From Geobacter sp. (GTDB taxonomy: Bacteria > Desulfobacterota > Desulfuromonadia > Geobacterales > Pseudopelobacteraceae), in NCBI GenBank assembly GCA_003574895.1, contig PJFB01000011.1, forward strand, positions 118,634 through 182,633: a DNA stretch of 64,000 bases. Reading direction: 5' to 3'. Shown here piece after piece: positions 35,068 to 44,770 of this stretch. The notes below the pieces were generated by a model. It did no database searches and was not told where the DNA came from. It saw nothing but the letters and a program-made list of their open reading frames with translations. The stretch's first letter is position 1; every line of letters begins with the position of its first letter. The translations under genes were made by a program, and so were the position numbers.

Positions 35068-37431
35068 CTAATGCAAAGAGTTCAATTTCTGCCCAAGTTC
35101 CTGGATCGTGTAAGGTTTGTTTACCGCAGCAATGAATCCGTATTTCCTGTATCCAGTTACAACCGGGTCTTGTGAATATCCGCTCGAAATAATCAGTTTC
35201 GCGTTTGGATCAAAGGTCAGTATCTGTTCCGCCGCATCTTTCCCGCTCATGCCTTGAGGGATGGAGAGGTCCAGGATTGCCGCATCAAAAGGTGTCCCGG
35301 ATTCATCCGCCACCCGGTACAAGGTAACCGCTTCTTCCCCATTTGTGCAGGTCGTTACGCTATATCCCAAATATTGCAGGGTGTCACAAGCAAGGTTTCT
35401 GATGGCCTCTTCGTCATCCATGACAAGGATTGTGCCATTGCCGCGGTGGAGTGACTGTGGCGCCGGCTCGAGTCTGTCTAACTGCTGCGTGGTCTTGTCG
35501 GTTGCAGGGAGATAAATGGTAATGGTAGTGCCTTGGCCAACTTTTGATTCGACGGATATATGACCGCCGTGCTTGTTTATGATCGAGTGGGTTGCGGAGA
35601 GGCCCAGTCCGGTTCCGACCAGTGGGTTTGTGGTGAAATAAGGGTCAAAGATCAGTTTCATGTTTTTGGATGGTATGCCGCATCCTTGGTCAGTAAAGGA
35701 AATCTTCACATAATCACCTTGCGGCAATCCGAGGGTATTATCGCTGGCAAGACTGATGTTCTCACCGCATACGCTCAATGTCCCGCCGTTCGGCATGGCC
35801 TGAACCGCGTTGATGATGATGTTGTTGAATGCCTGGTTCAACTGGTCCGAATCTGCCATGACAGTCTTCAGTGACAGCGGCAACTCTATCTGATCCTTGA
35901 TCTTGGTTCCCAGCAGGGAAATCTCGACCGACTCCTCCACCAGTTGTTGTATGGAAACAGGTTCCATGGCCGGCGCATTGCCGCGGGCATATGCCAGGAG
36001 CTGTTTGGCCATACCGGCAGCCCGGTTCGAGGCCCTTTCGGCATTTTCCAGCGGTTTATACGCTTTGTGAGCTTCGTCCAGGTGCAGGCGCGCCAATGAA
36101 ATATACCCCAAGATACCGGTCAGGACATTGTTGAAGTTATGGGCAATACCCTCAGCCAGTACACCCAGCGACTCCAGTTTCTGGGTCTTCAACAGCTGCT
36201 CCTGCAATAGTTCGCGGTCGGTTATGTCTATCATGACAACGATCAAGTGGCCATTGGCGATCTGGTACTTGTAGATAACGTGCAGAACGGTGCCGTCTTT
36301 GCAGGTTGTCCTTGCTTCGTACATGGAAACTTCGTTTTCGTTGTGAATCACCTTTTCGATGGCTGCGTTGCGCAAGGCGGCAACCTGTTCGCGGTATGCC
36401 GCCTCAGGAAAAGCTTCCAGCGACCAATTGTCAACGGTATCTATTTCCTCTTTGCTGAAGCCAAAACGTTCTACGAAGAAATTATTGAGATATTCGATAT
36501 TCCCGTTCAAATCGGCTCGAACGACGCCAACCGGCAGCACATCCATGAGGTTTTTCAGGGTTTGCTCGCTGCTCCGTGCCATCCGTTCTGCCTGGATCCG
36601 TTCATTAACCTCTTTTTCCAAAGAACGGTTAAGGGTTACCAGATTCCTCTTGGACTGGATCTCGATGAGCATTGCATTGTGCAACTCGTCGTTAAGCCTT
36701 GTGTTTTCCTCGTCTCTCTGCTTCAGCGTTGCTGCCAGCTTGTTGACCGTGGCTGCGGCAAGTCCCATTTCATCGTTACTGATGATCGGGATGGTGAGGT
36801 CGTAATTGCCCTTCCTAAGTGTTTCCATTCCCTGCATGAGCTCGTTGAAGGAATGGGTAACCTTGCGGAGGATCAGGTAGCTCAAGGCGGCGACCATGAT
36901 CCAGAAAAGCAGTGCCACTACACAGGAAATGAGAATAGTACTGCGGATCTGTTGTCTCAGCCCGCTGGAATCGTGCTCGATCCGCACAGTGCCGATAACG
37001 GCGCCTGCTGAGTCGGCATTGCCGCTGATGGCGTTTTCCGGAGATGCGCCCAGCGGATTGCTGCGGACTTCTATCAGCTCACTATGCAGGTTTTGGAGAG
37101 AGGGCTTGCCTGGTTTGTGATAATCCACCAGCACATGACCATCCTTGGTGCTGATGATAACTCCTTGAATCTCGGGATAGCCCGTTGCGCGCCTGGCCAG
37201 ATAAAGCAGTTCCTCGTGGTTTTCCGCAAAAAGAGGAAGACGTGCGCTTTCGGCCAGTTGATTCGCCAGCAGGAGGACCATTTTTTCGCTCTGCCGGCGT
37301 TTTTGATTGATTTCGGTGGTGATATACAGGGAACAGAAGATAATGGTGATCAGTGCAGTAAGGACTGTAAAGATGAAGAAGAGCTGAAAACGAAAACTGG
37401 AGCGGAATCCGTGCTTTTCAAGCCGCATCAT
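35068..37431 (-). CDS. Hybrid sensor histidine kinase (HAMP-PAS-HK-REC)
   Basis: About 787 residues: a membrane segment near the N-terminus, a periplasmic region of about 120 residues, a second membrane segment (about 165-190), HAMP, PAS (about 285-405), a phosphoacceptor helix with GIAHNFNNVLTGILG, N box NIIINAVQAMPNGG, DQGCGIP and GLGLSATHSI, then a C-terminal receiver with acceptor Asp in AAILDLSIPQGMSG. There is no output domain, so a separate phosphotransfer protein is expected. The start at ATG 37431 follows AAAGGA; the frame continues upstream to a TTG. Confidence 0.9.
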   Translation of the reverse strand: MMRLEKHGFRSSFRFQLFFIFTVLTALITIIFCSLYITTEINQKRRQSEKMVLLLANQLAESARLPLFAENHEELLYLARRATGYPEIQGVIISTKDGHVLVDYHKPGKPSLQNLHSELIEVRSNPLGASPENAISGNADSAGAVIGTVRIEHDSSGLRQQIRSTILISCVVALLFWIMVAALSYLILRKVTHSFNELMQGMETLRKGNYDLTIPIISNDEMGLAAATVNKLAATLKQRDEENTRLNDELHNAMLIEIQSKRNLVTLNRSLEKEVNERIQAERMARSSEQTLKNLMDVLPVGVVRADLNGNIEYLNNFFVERFGFSKEEIDTVDNWSLEAFPEAAYREQVAALRNAAIEKVIHNENEVSMYEARTTCKDGTVLHVIYKYQIANGHLIVVMIDITDRELLQEQLLKTQKLESLGVLAEGIAHNFNNVLTGILGYISLARLHLDEAHKAYKPLENAERASNRAAGMAKQLLAYARGNAPAMEPVSIQQLVEESVEISLLGTKIKDQIELPLSLKTVMADSDQLNQAFNNIIINAVQAMPNGGTLSVCGENISLASDNTLGLPQGDYVKISFTDQGCGIPSKNMKLIFDPYFTTNPLVGTGLGLSATHSIINKHGGHISVESKVGQGTTITIYLPATDKTTQQLDRLEPAPQSLHRGNGTILVMDDEEAIRNLACDTLQYLGYSVTTCTNGEEAVTLYRVADESGTPFDAAILDLSIPQGMSGKDAAEQILTFDPNAKLIISSGYSQDPVVTGYRKYGFIAAVNKPYTIQELGQKLNSLH

Positions 37432-37531
37432 GGCCAATCCTTTGGTGTGTTGTTGGATGGCTAACAAATTACAATAAATTACTTAGAAAATATACAAAAT
37501 TGTCTCTTGCGCCGATCTCGGAATATTTGTG

Positions 37532-38761
37532 TTAATTAGCCCGGCAGATCTGGTTTCTGCCCCTGTTTTTGGCTTTGTACAGTGCAACGTCCGCCGATTT
37601 CAACACCTCGTCGGACGATTGACGGGGACTCGCCTCTGCCATGCCGATGCTGATGGTAACCGAGACGAATCGGTCAGGCCGTTTGTTGGCGCGGCGGCTC
37701 TTGCCTCTGCCATCATCCTTTGGACGGTCGCTGTCGCGGAGGTACATCTGATATTCTTCGATAGTCGTTCTGAGCTGCTCCAGGTGGGGGAAGGCATCCT
37801 GCATCCCCTTGCCAGGGAAGATAATGGTGAACTCTTCGCCACCATAGCGAAATGGACGGCCCCGTCCTGATATGGCCATCATCTTTGAGGCGATCATTTT
37901 GAGGACCTGGTCGCCAACGTCGTGGCCATAGTCGTCGTTAAAGCCTTTGAAATGGTCAACATCCACCATGGCGATGGTATAGGTGCTGCCAAGACATGGC
38001 AGCAATTCATTGAGTGCCCTGCGTGAAGGCAGCTTTGTCAGGTCGTCCCTGAATGCCATGTTGTGTGAATCCTGAATAACGGCGATAACCAGGATCAGGG
38101 CGGCTGTAGCAGCCAATGTGGCGGGCATCAACGGCACCCATAACCAATTCAGGAAAGCGAAGGCGGCGATTGTGCAGCCGAACATGCCGCCGTCTATCGG
38201 TGACTGTCTGGTGATGGTCCGGCACAGGGCAATGGAAATTGCCACAAGAAACATGATCAGGGCTTCCTGTGGCACCTGGAGTTGGTTGAGAAACGGCCAG
38301 TCAACGAGTTTCTGCGTCAGGGTCATCCAGAGACCCTGTTGGCTGTTTCTTAATGATAACCATAGTGCGAATACCTGGAAACCAAAGAACAACAGGCGCA
38401 TTTTGCCGGCTTTAGTAAAAACGCCTTTCTCCTGCATAAGGGAGCAGAGCAGGAGGTTGAATGGCAAGAGCACTGTGATCGCCCGGAAGATCAGCCAGGC
38501 ATCGGGGGTGTCGGGGCCGGTCAGGCCGGCGAGCCTGGAGGCGCACAGGCCGTAGCAGAAGGCGATCAGCGTGAGGACCATGAAAACGCGGCCGCGCCTG
38601 AAATGAAAACTCAGGGCCATCCCGACAGCGATGAGAAGATAGGGGGCAGAGGTAAGCAGCACCTGCTTTTCAGGAGGGATCAATGGTATACGTGGCAGCA
38701 AGACCCATGCAACGAGGAAGGTCGTAATTGGCAGTATAAGTGGCGAGAGTTTCCTGATCAT
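37532..38761 (-). CDS. Membrane diguanylate cyclase
   Basis: About 409 residues: roughly eight hydrophobic segments in the first 240 residues and a GGDEF domain with the GGEEF variant (RYGGEEF) and NDDYGHDVGD, consistent with active c-di-GMP synthesis. No PAS or GAF is present, so the membrane part is the sensor. ATG 38761 and an in-frame GTG seven codons earlier are both possible. Confidence 0.88.
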   Translation of the reverse strand: MIRKLSPLILPITTFLVAWVLLPRIPLIPPEKQVLLTSAPYLLIAVGMALSFHFRRGRVFMVLTLIAFCYGLCASRLAGLTGPDTPDAWLIFRAITVLLPFNLLLCSLMQEKGVFTKAGKMRLLFFGFQVFALWLSLRNSQQGLWMTLTQKLVDWPFLNQLQVPQEALIMFLVAISIALCRTITRQSPIDGGMFGCTIAAFAFLNWLWVPLMPATLAATAALILVIAVIQDSHNMAFRDDLTKLPSRRALNELLPCLGSTYTIAMVDVDHFKGFNDDYGHDVGDQVLKMIASKMMAISGRGRPFRYGGEEFTIIFPGKGMQDAFPHLEQLRTTIEEYQMYLRDSDRPKDDGRGKSRRANKRPDRFVSVTISIGMAEASPRQSSDEVLKSADVALYKAKNRGRNQICRAN

Positions 38762-38852
38762 AGAGGAAACTAACGTTAGCACAAACAGTCTGTTTTAGCG
38801 ATCAAAATTCATATTTATTAAATAAATAGAACAAAATGATCAGGATGGCGGA

Positions 38853-40415
38853 TCAGTGCCCCATGTTGCCCTTTCCCTGGTGGGTTGGGCGTTTGAGTAG
38901 CAACAATAACGGCAGGATTGAAAGGAATGCGATGCCGATGATCCAGAAGATGCGGTTGAAGGCCAGGGCGCCTACCTGACGGCGCACCATGCCGTAAATC
39001 AGGCCCATGGCGGTTTGATCCGCCTGTGTTGCATTGATGCCTTTATAGATCAGAGCCTGTTTGAGTCCGGCGTAATGTGTTTGCCATGCCGTGCTGTAAG
39101 GCGTTATGTGGGAGACCAGGGTGGTCTGATAGAATTGGGTGAATCGACTTAGCAAGGTGGCTGCCACGGCGATGCCCACGCTGCCGCCGATATTGCGCAA
39201 CAGATTGAACATGCCGGTGGCATTGCCCATTTCCATGCGGGGAATGGTGGCCAGCGTGACCGTGGTCAACGGCACGAAGATCATTGCCAGGCCGAAACCC
39301 AGTACGACCCGTGGCCAGACATAGTCCCAGTAGGATGCTTCGAGATTAAGGTGTTGCATCATAAACATGGCGGATGCGCCGATAATTAGACCTACCAGGA
39401 CAATCTTGCGGCCGTCCCGTTTTTGCAGCATGGCGCCGACAAAAGGCATTGTGATCAGTGTGGCCACCCCGCCCGGGGCCATGACCATGCCGGCGTCGGT
39501 GGCCGAATATCCCATCAGGGTCTGGAGGAAGAGCGGTATGAGCGTTATTGAGCTGTACAGGCAGAAACCGACCACGAACATGATGAAATTTCCGGCCGAA
39601 AAGGAGACATTCTTGAACAGCCGCAGGTTGATGATGGGGTGCTCATGGGTGAGTTCGATCCAGATCAGGGCTATCAGGGAGACAACGCAGACGATAGTGA
39701 AGGTGATGATGAAGGAAGAGCTGAACCAGTCCTCCTGCTGCCCCTTGTCCAGAACTACCTGCAGGGCTCCCATGCCGGTGGTGAGCAGGAACAGGCCCCA
39801 GTAGTCGATCTTGATGGCCTTGCCGGTGCGCTTGAGGTAATCGGGGTCGAAGATGAAAAAGGCGCACATGGTCAGCGCAATCAGGCCGATGGGGAGATTG
39901 ATGTAGAAGATCCAGCGCCAATTGAGATTGTCGGTAATCCAGCCACCCAGGGCCGGCCCGACAATGGGGCCGAACATGGCGCCGATCCCGAATATGGCCA
40001 TGGCCATGCCCTGCTGTTTCGGGGGGAAGGTCTCCATCAGGATCGCCTGGCTGATGGGGATCAGCGCACCGCCGGCAGCCCCTTGCAGTACCCGGAAGAA
40101 GATCAGCGAGGCCAGGTTGGGTGCTGCGCCGCACAAAAGCGATGCCAGCGTGAACATGGTAATGCAGGTCATCAGGAAACGTTTGCGGCCAAAGACCCGT
40201 GCCAGCCAGCCGGTCATGGGGAGCACTACCGCATTGCTGACCAGATAGGAAGTCAGCACCCAGGTGACCTCGTCGGTGCCGGCATTGAGGCTCCCCTGCA
40301 TATGGGGCAGGGCCACGTTGGCCACCGAGGTGTCGATGATCTCCATGATGGCCGGGAGCATGACCGTGATGGTGATCAGCCATTTGTTGATGTTTTTATC
40401 TTCTGCTGAGGACAT
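38853..40415 (-). CDS. DHA2-family drug:H+ antiporter (EmrB-like)
   Basis: A 520-residue MFS transporter with about 14 hydrophobic segments: MEIIDTSVANVALPHMQGSL near the N-terminus, RVFGRKRF, and GGALIPISQAILMETFP. This is the inner-membrane pump of a tripartite efflux system with the EmrA-like and TolC-like genes upstream. It begins 22 bases after the adaptor gene. Confidence 0.93.
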   Translation of the reverse strand: MSSAEDKNINKWLITITVMLPAIMEIIDTSVANVALPHMQGSLNAGTDEVTWVLTSYLVSNAVVLPMTGWLARVFGRKRFLMTCITMFTLASLLCGAAPNLASLIFFRVLQGAAGGALIPISQAILMETFPPKQQGMAMAIFGIGAMFGPIVGPALGGWITDNLNWRWIFYINLPIGLIALTMCAFFIFDPDYLKRTGKAIKIDYWGLFLLTTGMGALQVVLDKGQQEDWFSSSFIITFTIVCVVSLIALIWIELTHEHPIINLRLFKNVSFSAGNFIMFVVGFCLYSSITLIPLFLQTLMGYSATDAGMVMAPGGVATLITMPFVGAMLQKRDGRKIVLVGLIIGASAMFMMQHLNLEASYWDYVWPRVVLGFGLAMIFVPLTTVTLATIPRMEMGNATGMFNLLRNIGGSVGIAVAATLLSRFTQFYQTTLVSHITPYSTAWQTHYAGLKQALIYKGINATQADQTAMGLIYGMVRRQVGALAFNRIFWIIGIAFLSILPLLLLLKRPTHQGKGNMGH

Positions 40416-40437
40416 GGATAGTTACTTTAGTTAGATA

Positions 40438-41556
40438 TTATTTAAACGGATTCAGTTCCTTGAGCACATCACCTGCGGTCCGCCCCACCAACACGGTGGG
40501 AATAACGCTCATCCCCACACGCAGCAGATGCTCAGGGTCGCTGTTGCTGTCGATCAGAATCTTGACCGGCACGCGCTGTACCACCTTGACATAGTTGCCT
40601 GTGGCATTCTCAGGCGGCAACAGCGAGAAAGCCGCGCCGGTGCCGGCCATTATGCTGTCCACCCGGCCGGAAAAGTGCCTGCCCGGATAGGCGTCCACCG
40701 TGAATTCGACCTTTTGACCCGGCCTGATATAGGTGAGCTGGCCTTCCTTGTAATTGGCCGTGATCCAGGCATCCTGCAGCGGCACCAGGGTCAACAGCGG
40801 CTGCCCGGCCTGGATGTTCGCACCCGGTTCGACGTTTTTACGGGTGACGTAGCCGTTGCGGGGGGCAGTGATGCGGGTATAGGAGAGGCGCAGGCGTGAT
40901 TCCTCCAGTTGGGCCTGTTTTTGGAGCACCTTGGCCTTGTTTTCGCCCTTGGGCGACAAGCCAGCCTCGGCCATGGCTCGCTTGAGGGCCTCTTCAGCCT
41001 CTTTCAATTGGGATTCGGCTATGCGTTTGGCGGTTTTCAGGCGGTCAAGCTGCTCCTTGGGAATAACCTCGCGGCCAAAGAGCGCTTCGCCGCGCTGCAG
41101 ATCCAGCAGGGTCTGGTCAAGCCTGGCCCTGGCAAGTTGGACTGCCGCCCTGGCGCCCTCCGCTTTTTTGTATTCTCCACCGGTTTCGTTCCTGGCAACA
41201 TCCACTCCCGCTTCGTCCTGGGCAACCCGGACCCGGTAGTCGCTCGAGTCCAGTTCCAAGAGCAGGTCGCCCTGTTTGACAAACTGGTTGTCTTTTACCA
41301 GTACCCTCTTGACCGTTCCGGAAACCTTGAACGAAATCGGCACGCTGCGGGCTTCGATAAAGGCATTGTCGGTCTCGATATGGGTTTGGGCCCTGACCCA
41401 CCACCTCAATCCGAACCACCCGCCGGCGATGAACAATAGCAGCAAAATGATAAGTGCCTTGTGCCTCTTGGTAATGCCGCGCCGTGGCGACTGGACCGGC
41501 TCTTCCGGGACCGGTTCTGACGTTGCGGCGGCAACCGGCTGTATCTCTTCTTCCAT
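40438..41556 (-). CDS. HlyD-family efflux adaptor (EmrA-like)
   Basis: About 372 residues: an N-terminal membrane anchor (KALIILLLLFIAGGWFGLRWW), a biotinyl-lipoyl-like half (VPISFKVSGTVKRVLVKDNQ), a long coiled coil and a beta-barrel part (ITAPRNGYVTRKNVEPGANI). GGGGGAA before ATG 41556 supports this start rather than the in-frame codon 45 bases upstream. It bridges the pump and the outer-membrane channel. Confidence 0.92.
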   Translation of the reverse strand: MEEEIQPVAAATSEPVPEEPVQSPRRGITKRHKALIILLLLFIAGGWFGLRWWVRAQTHIETDNAFIEARSVPISFKVSGTVKRVLVKDNQFVKQGDLLLELDSSDYRVRVAQDEAGVDVARNETGGEYKKAEGARAAVQLARARLDQTLLDLQRGEALFGREVIPKEQLDRLKTAKRIAESQLKEAEEALKRAMAEAGLSPKGENKAKVLQKQAQLEESRLRLSYTRITAPRNGYVTRKNVEPGANIQAGQPLLTLVPLQDAWITANYKEGQLTYIRPGQKVEFTVDAYPGRHFSGRVDSIMAGTGAAFSLLPPENATGNYVKVVQRVPVKILIDSNSDPEHLLRVGMSVIPTVLVGRTAGDVLKELNPFK

Positions 41557-41618
41557 TGTTTCCCCCATTTGTTGGTTCACTACTTGCGACTGTCTTGCCA
41601 AGCTGTTGCCGGTGTGGG

Positions 41619-42893
41619 TTACAACTCTCCGACTGCCCGCTTCAGGCGGGCCGCGGCTACCTGATAATCAAAAAGCGCCCGGTAATGATCGGTTCTGGTC
41701 TGTGTCAGCAGTGTTTGCGCATCCAGCACCTCGGTTGCGGTGCCTACCCGCTCCTGATAACGTTCCCGGTTGATGCGCTGGTTTTCCTCACCTTGCTTGA
41801 TGGCGGCTTCCGTGACGGCAATGCGATCCTTGGCGACCTGCATGTCGTTGCGGGCCGTGGCAATCTCCAACCGTACCTGGGACTCTTTCTGGCGCAGCGC
41901 GTCCTGGTCCCTGGAAAGCGCCTGCACAGCCGCCTTGCGACCGGAGGTGGAGGCAAACCCATCAAACAGGTTGACCTTCAAGCCAACAGTGGCCGACATG
42001 ATGGTCTGTTCGTTGACCTTGTCGTTTTGCACATAATCCAGTGCCAACCGGGTGTAAAGCTCGGGATAGAAATTGCTGCGGCTTTCCTTCAGGTTCGCTT
42101 CGCCGGCCTCGACCGATTTTTGCAGGGCCAGGATCTCGGATCTACGGGCAATGGCACTGTCGGTGCCGATGCGATTATCCATGTTGTCCGTCATGGATGC
42201 ATTTTCTTCCAGTTCGCCACGGGTGGCAGGATCGGCACCGGTCAGGAAATTCATCTGCAGCCAGATGTTCTCCCGGCGATTTTGTGTGACCAGCAGGTTT
42301 TGCCTGGCAGCGGCCAGACGGACTTCGGCCTGGAGCACATCGTTGCGGGTAACGACCCCTTCCTCGAAGAGCGCCTGGGCTGTCCGCAGGTGTTCTTCCA
42401 CCTGGGTAACCTCGTCCTTGGCCGCCTCTATCAGTTTTCCTGCCTCAAGGATGCCGAAATAGGCCTCGATCACCTGCATGTAAACATCGCTGCGCCGCGC
42501 ATCGTAGAACATGGAGGTAGAATCGGCCAGGGATCTGGCCCGTGCTATCCTGGAGTCCCTTCTGCCGAAATCATAGATGGTGTAAGAGGCCGACAGTCCG
42601 CCAAAGGCATAGTCCGGTTCCTGGGTCTCGGCCTTGATGCCGTTGATCTTGACGGCTTGGGCCGCCTGCTGCATGGTGTATCCGGCCTGGGCATCGGCGC
42701 GCGGAAACAGCGCTGATGAAGCTTGTCTGACACCTTCCCGGGCAATGGCCGTATCCCAGGCAGCCGTCTTCAGGGCAGGGTTGTTCTGCCGAGCCTGTTC
42801 AAGGCATTCCTGCAGGGTAATGGTTTTTGCGTAAACGGGCGTTGACATTAAAACGATCAGCGTGGCCAAGATGCTAATATGACGGTTTTTCAT
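41619..42893 (-). CDS. TolC-family outer-membrane efflux protein
   Basis: A 424-residue protein with a signal peptide (about 1-22, ending VYA) and two long helical repeats, each opening with an L-x-x-A-L/A-x-x-N-P pattern (TLQECLEQARQNNPALKTA). Its 5' end overlaps the marR gene by 20 bases, so they are co-transcribed. Confidence 0.92.
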   Translation of the reverse strand: MKNRHISILATLIVLMSTPVYAKTITLQECLEQARQNNPALKTAAWDTAIAREGVRQASSALFPRADAQAGYTMQQAAQAVKINGIKAETQEPDYAFGGLSASYTIYDFGRRDSRIARARSLADSTSMFYDARRSDVYMQVIEAYFGILEAGKLIEAAKDEVTQVEEHLRTAQALFEEGVVTRNDVLQAEVRLAAARQNLLVTQNRRENIWLQMNFLTGADPATRGELEENASMTDNMDNRIGTDSAIARRSEILALQKSVEAGEANLKESRSNFYPELYTRLALDYVQNDKVNEQTIMSATVGLKVNLFDGFASTSGRKAAVQALSRDQDALRQKESQVRLEIATARNDMQVAKDRIAVTEAAIKQGEENQRINRERYQERVGTATEVLDAQTLLTQTRTDHYRALFDYQVAAARLKRAVGEL

Positions 42894-43317
42894 AAACCCT
42901 CCGTTCTCCGCGCAGAATTCCCAACATTCTTACCAATTCGTTAACATCCTTTTGATTCAGGTTGGAGGTGAATTTTACTGCCACGCGTTCAGCTATCTCA
43001 GTCAGCGGGGCTTGCATCTCTTTCCCCTTGCTTGTAAGCCGAATCAGATGGGCCCGCCGGTCTTGCGGATGGGGGCGGCGTTCCACCAACCCTATTTTTT
43101 CCAGCCGGTCTATCAGGCCTCCCAGGGTGGTCCGGTCAACCTGGCTGATTTCGGAGAGCTCCACCTGCGTCAAGTCGTCCTGCTGCCAGAGAAACGCCAA
43201 CAAGGCGAACTGGGGCGGGGTCATGTCGAAATGGTCGAGTTCTTCCTTGAACAGTGCCCAGCCGCGTTGATAGGCCTTTGACAAGAGGAACCCCACGCTT
43301 TTCTCAATATTGTACAT
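42874..43317 (-). CDS. MarR-family repressor
   Basis: A 147-residue winged-helix protein: LAFLWQQDDLTQVELSEISQVDRTTLGGLIDRLEKIGLVERR, then PQDRRAHLIRLTSKG for the wing. As first gene of the marR-tolC-emrA-emrB operon it probably represses the operon and is released by the effluxed compounds. Confidence 0.93.
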   Translation of the reverse strand: MYNIEKSVGFLLSKAYQRGWALFKEELDHFDMTPPQFALLAFLWQQDDLTQVELSEISQVDRTTLGGLIDRLEKIGLVERRPHPQDRRAHLIRLTSKGKEMQAPLTEIAERVAVKFTSNLNQKDVNELVRMLGILRGERRVYEKPSY

Positions 43318-43339
43318 TGTTGCGGTCCTTTAAGCTGAA

Positions 43340-43366
43340 ATTATTCAGGTAAATAATCATTATTCA
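43340..43366. promoter_or_regulatory. Putative MarR operator
   Basis: AATAATCATTATT (43352-43364) is a perfect palindrome, and ATTATTCA occurs twice 19 bases apart. It lies 23-50 bases before the marR start, between divergent genes, where an autoregulatory site is expected. Confidence 0.5.
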
Positions 43367-43444
43367 TATTATCAGCATACTGTCAATATGTGTTGCGGTG
43401 AAAACCGTTTACAATATTCGGCCATTTGCATATCATGTCAGCCC

Positions 43445-43897
43445 ATGTCCTCGCTGGAAGCATCATTCATCCGCCCCATGACCGAAACGGATCTGGACGG
43501 CGTCCTGGAAATAGAGCAAGCATCTTTCCCAACCCCCTGGCGGAGGGAGCATTTCCTCCATGAGATCGATGCGCGCCATTCGTTCCCCATGGCCGCCGTT
43601 CACGATGACAAGATCATCGGTTACGTCGTGTTGATGTCGCTTTTCGAGGAGGCCCAGATCCTGGATGTCGCCGTTGCCCCTGATCAGCGGGGCAGGGGGG
43701 TGGCCAGAAGATTGATGGAACGGGCGATTCAGGTCGCAATGGGGCAGGGGGCAGAGGCCCTGGCCCTGGAAGTGCGGGCATCCAACACGGCCGCCATTAC
43801 CCTTTACGAACGGCTCGGCTTTGTACGGACCGGCACGCGGCGGGGTTATTACGAGGGGACCGAGGATGCGGTGCTGATGGAGTTGTCGTTGATTTGA
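43445..43897 (+). CDS. rimI: Ribosomal-protein-alanine N-acetyltransferase
   Basis: A 150-residue GNAT protein: IRPMTETDLDGVLEIEQASFPTPW at the N-terminus, the acetyl-CoA loop DQRGRGVARRLM, LEVRASNTAAITLYERLGF and RRGYY are RimI hallmarks. It acetylates the N-terminus of S18 and related proteins. The frame extends 19 codons upstream, but ATG 43445 fits the family length. Confidence 0.9.
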   Translation: MSSLEASFIRPMTETDLDGVLEIEQASFPTPWRREHFLHEIDARHSFPMAAVHDDKIIGYVVLMSLFEEAQILDVAVAPDQRGRGVARRLMERAIQVAMGQGAEALALEVRASNTAAITLYERLGFVRTGTRRGYYEGTEDAVLMELSLI

Positions 43898-43948
43898 GTC
43901 TTTTGGATGAGGTATTCCGATGAAAATATTGCCTGAACAGGAGCTACA

Positions 43949-44767
43949 ATGCAGTTTAAATCCATGATCCTTGCCAATGCCGAGGTTTCGCCCGGCTATT
44001 GGCGCATGCGCATGACCGCGCCGCCCGAGTTTGCCGCCGCCCAGCCCGGCCAGTTTGTCATGGTGCGGGTAAACTCCGCCATCGATCCACTTCTGCGTCG
44101 CCCCTTCGGCATCTTTGACGTGGGCACATATGTCCCCGCCCACAGTGGTGCCCAGCCGCAGCCGTACCTGGAGATGCTCTACCGGGTGGTGGGGAAGGGT
44201 ACCGCCATGTTGTCCGAGTTGCATGAAACCGATCTGCTGGACATTCTCGGCCCGTTGGGCAAGGGTTTCGATCTGGGGCCACTGGAGGAAGAAAAGCTGA
44301 TAGTGGGAGGCGGGGTCGGCCTGGCGCCGCTCTACCTGCTGGCCAAGGAACTGGTGCGGCAGTCGCGGGTCAGGCTCTTTGCCGGCGGCAGGACGCGGGA
44401 CGATATCCTCTGCATCACCGAATTCGAACGGCTTGGGGTCGAGTGTTACGTGGCAACCGAAGACGGTTCCCTGGGCGAACGGGGCCTGGTGACCGAGGCC
44501 TTGGAAAAGCGCCTTGATCTTGATGCCGGCAACGCCTCGATCTTTGCCTGCGGCCCCCACGGCATGCTCAATGCCGTTGCAGCCATCGCGGCGCGGCGTG
44601 CCCTTTCCTGCCAGGTCTCCCTGGAAGGCTACATGGCCTGCGGCATGGGGGCCTGTCTTGGGTGTGTGACCCCCGGCCACCACCATTCGCCCGAAACCCC
44701 GGATTATCGCTGTGTCTGCACCGATGGCCCGGTGTTCGACTCGGTTGATCTGAAATGGGGGGCCTGA
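43949..44767 (+). CDS. pyrK: Dihydroorotate dehydrogenase B, electron-transfer subunit
   Basis: A 272-residue ferredoxin-reductase-like protein: RPFGIFDV for FAD, GGGVGLAPLYLLA for NAD, and a C-terminal [2Fe-2S] cysteine set, YMACGMGACLGCVTP plus YRCVCTDGPVF. It passes electrons from PyrD to NAD. It ends three bases before pyrD. Confidence 0.95.
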   Translation: MQFKSMILANAEVSPGYWRMRMTAPPEFAAAQPGQFVMVRVNSAIDPLLRRPFGIFDVGTYVPAHSGAQPQPYLEMLYRVVGKGTAMLSELHETDLLDILGPLGKGFDLGPLEEEKLIVGGGVGLAPLYLLAKELVRQSRVRLFAGGRTRDDILCITEFERLGVECYVATEDGSLGERGLVTEALEKRLDLDAGNASIFACGPHGMLNAVAAIAARRALSCQVSLEGYMACGMGACLGCVTPGHHHSPETPDYRCVCTDGPVFDSVDLKWGA

Positions 44768-44770
44768 ACC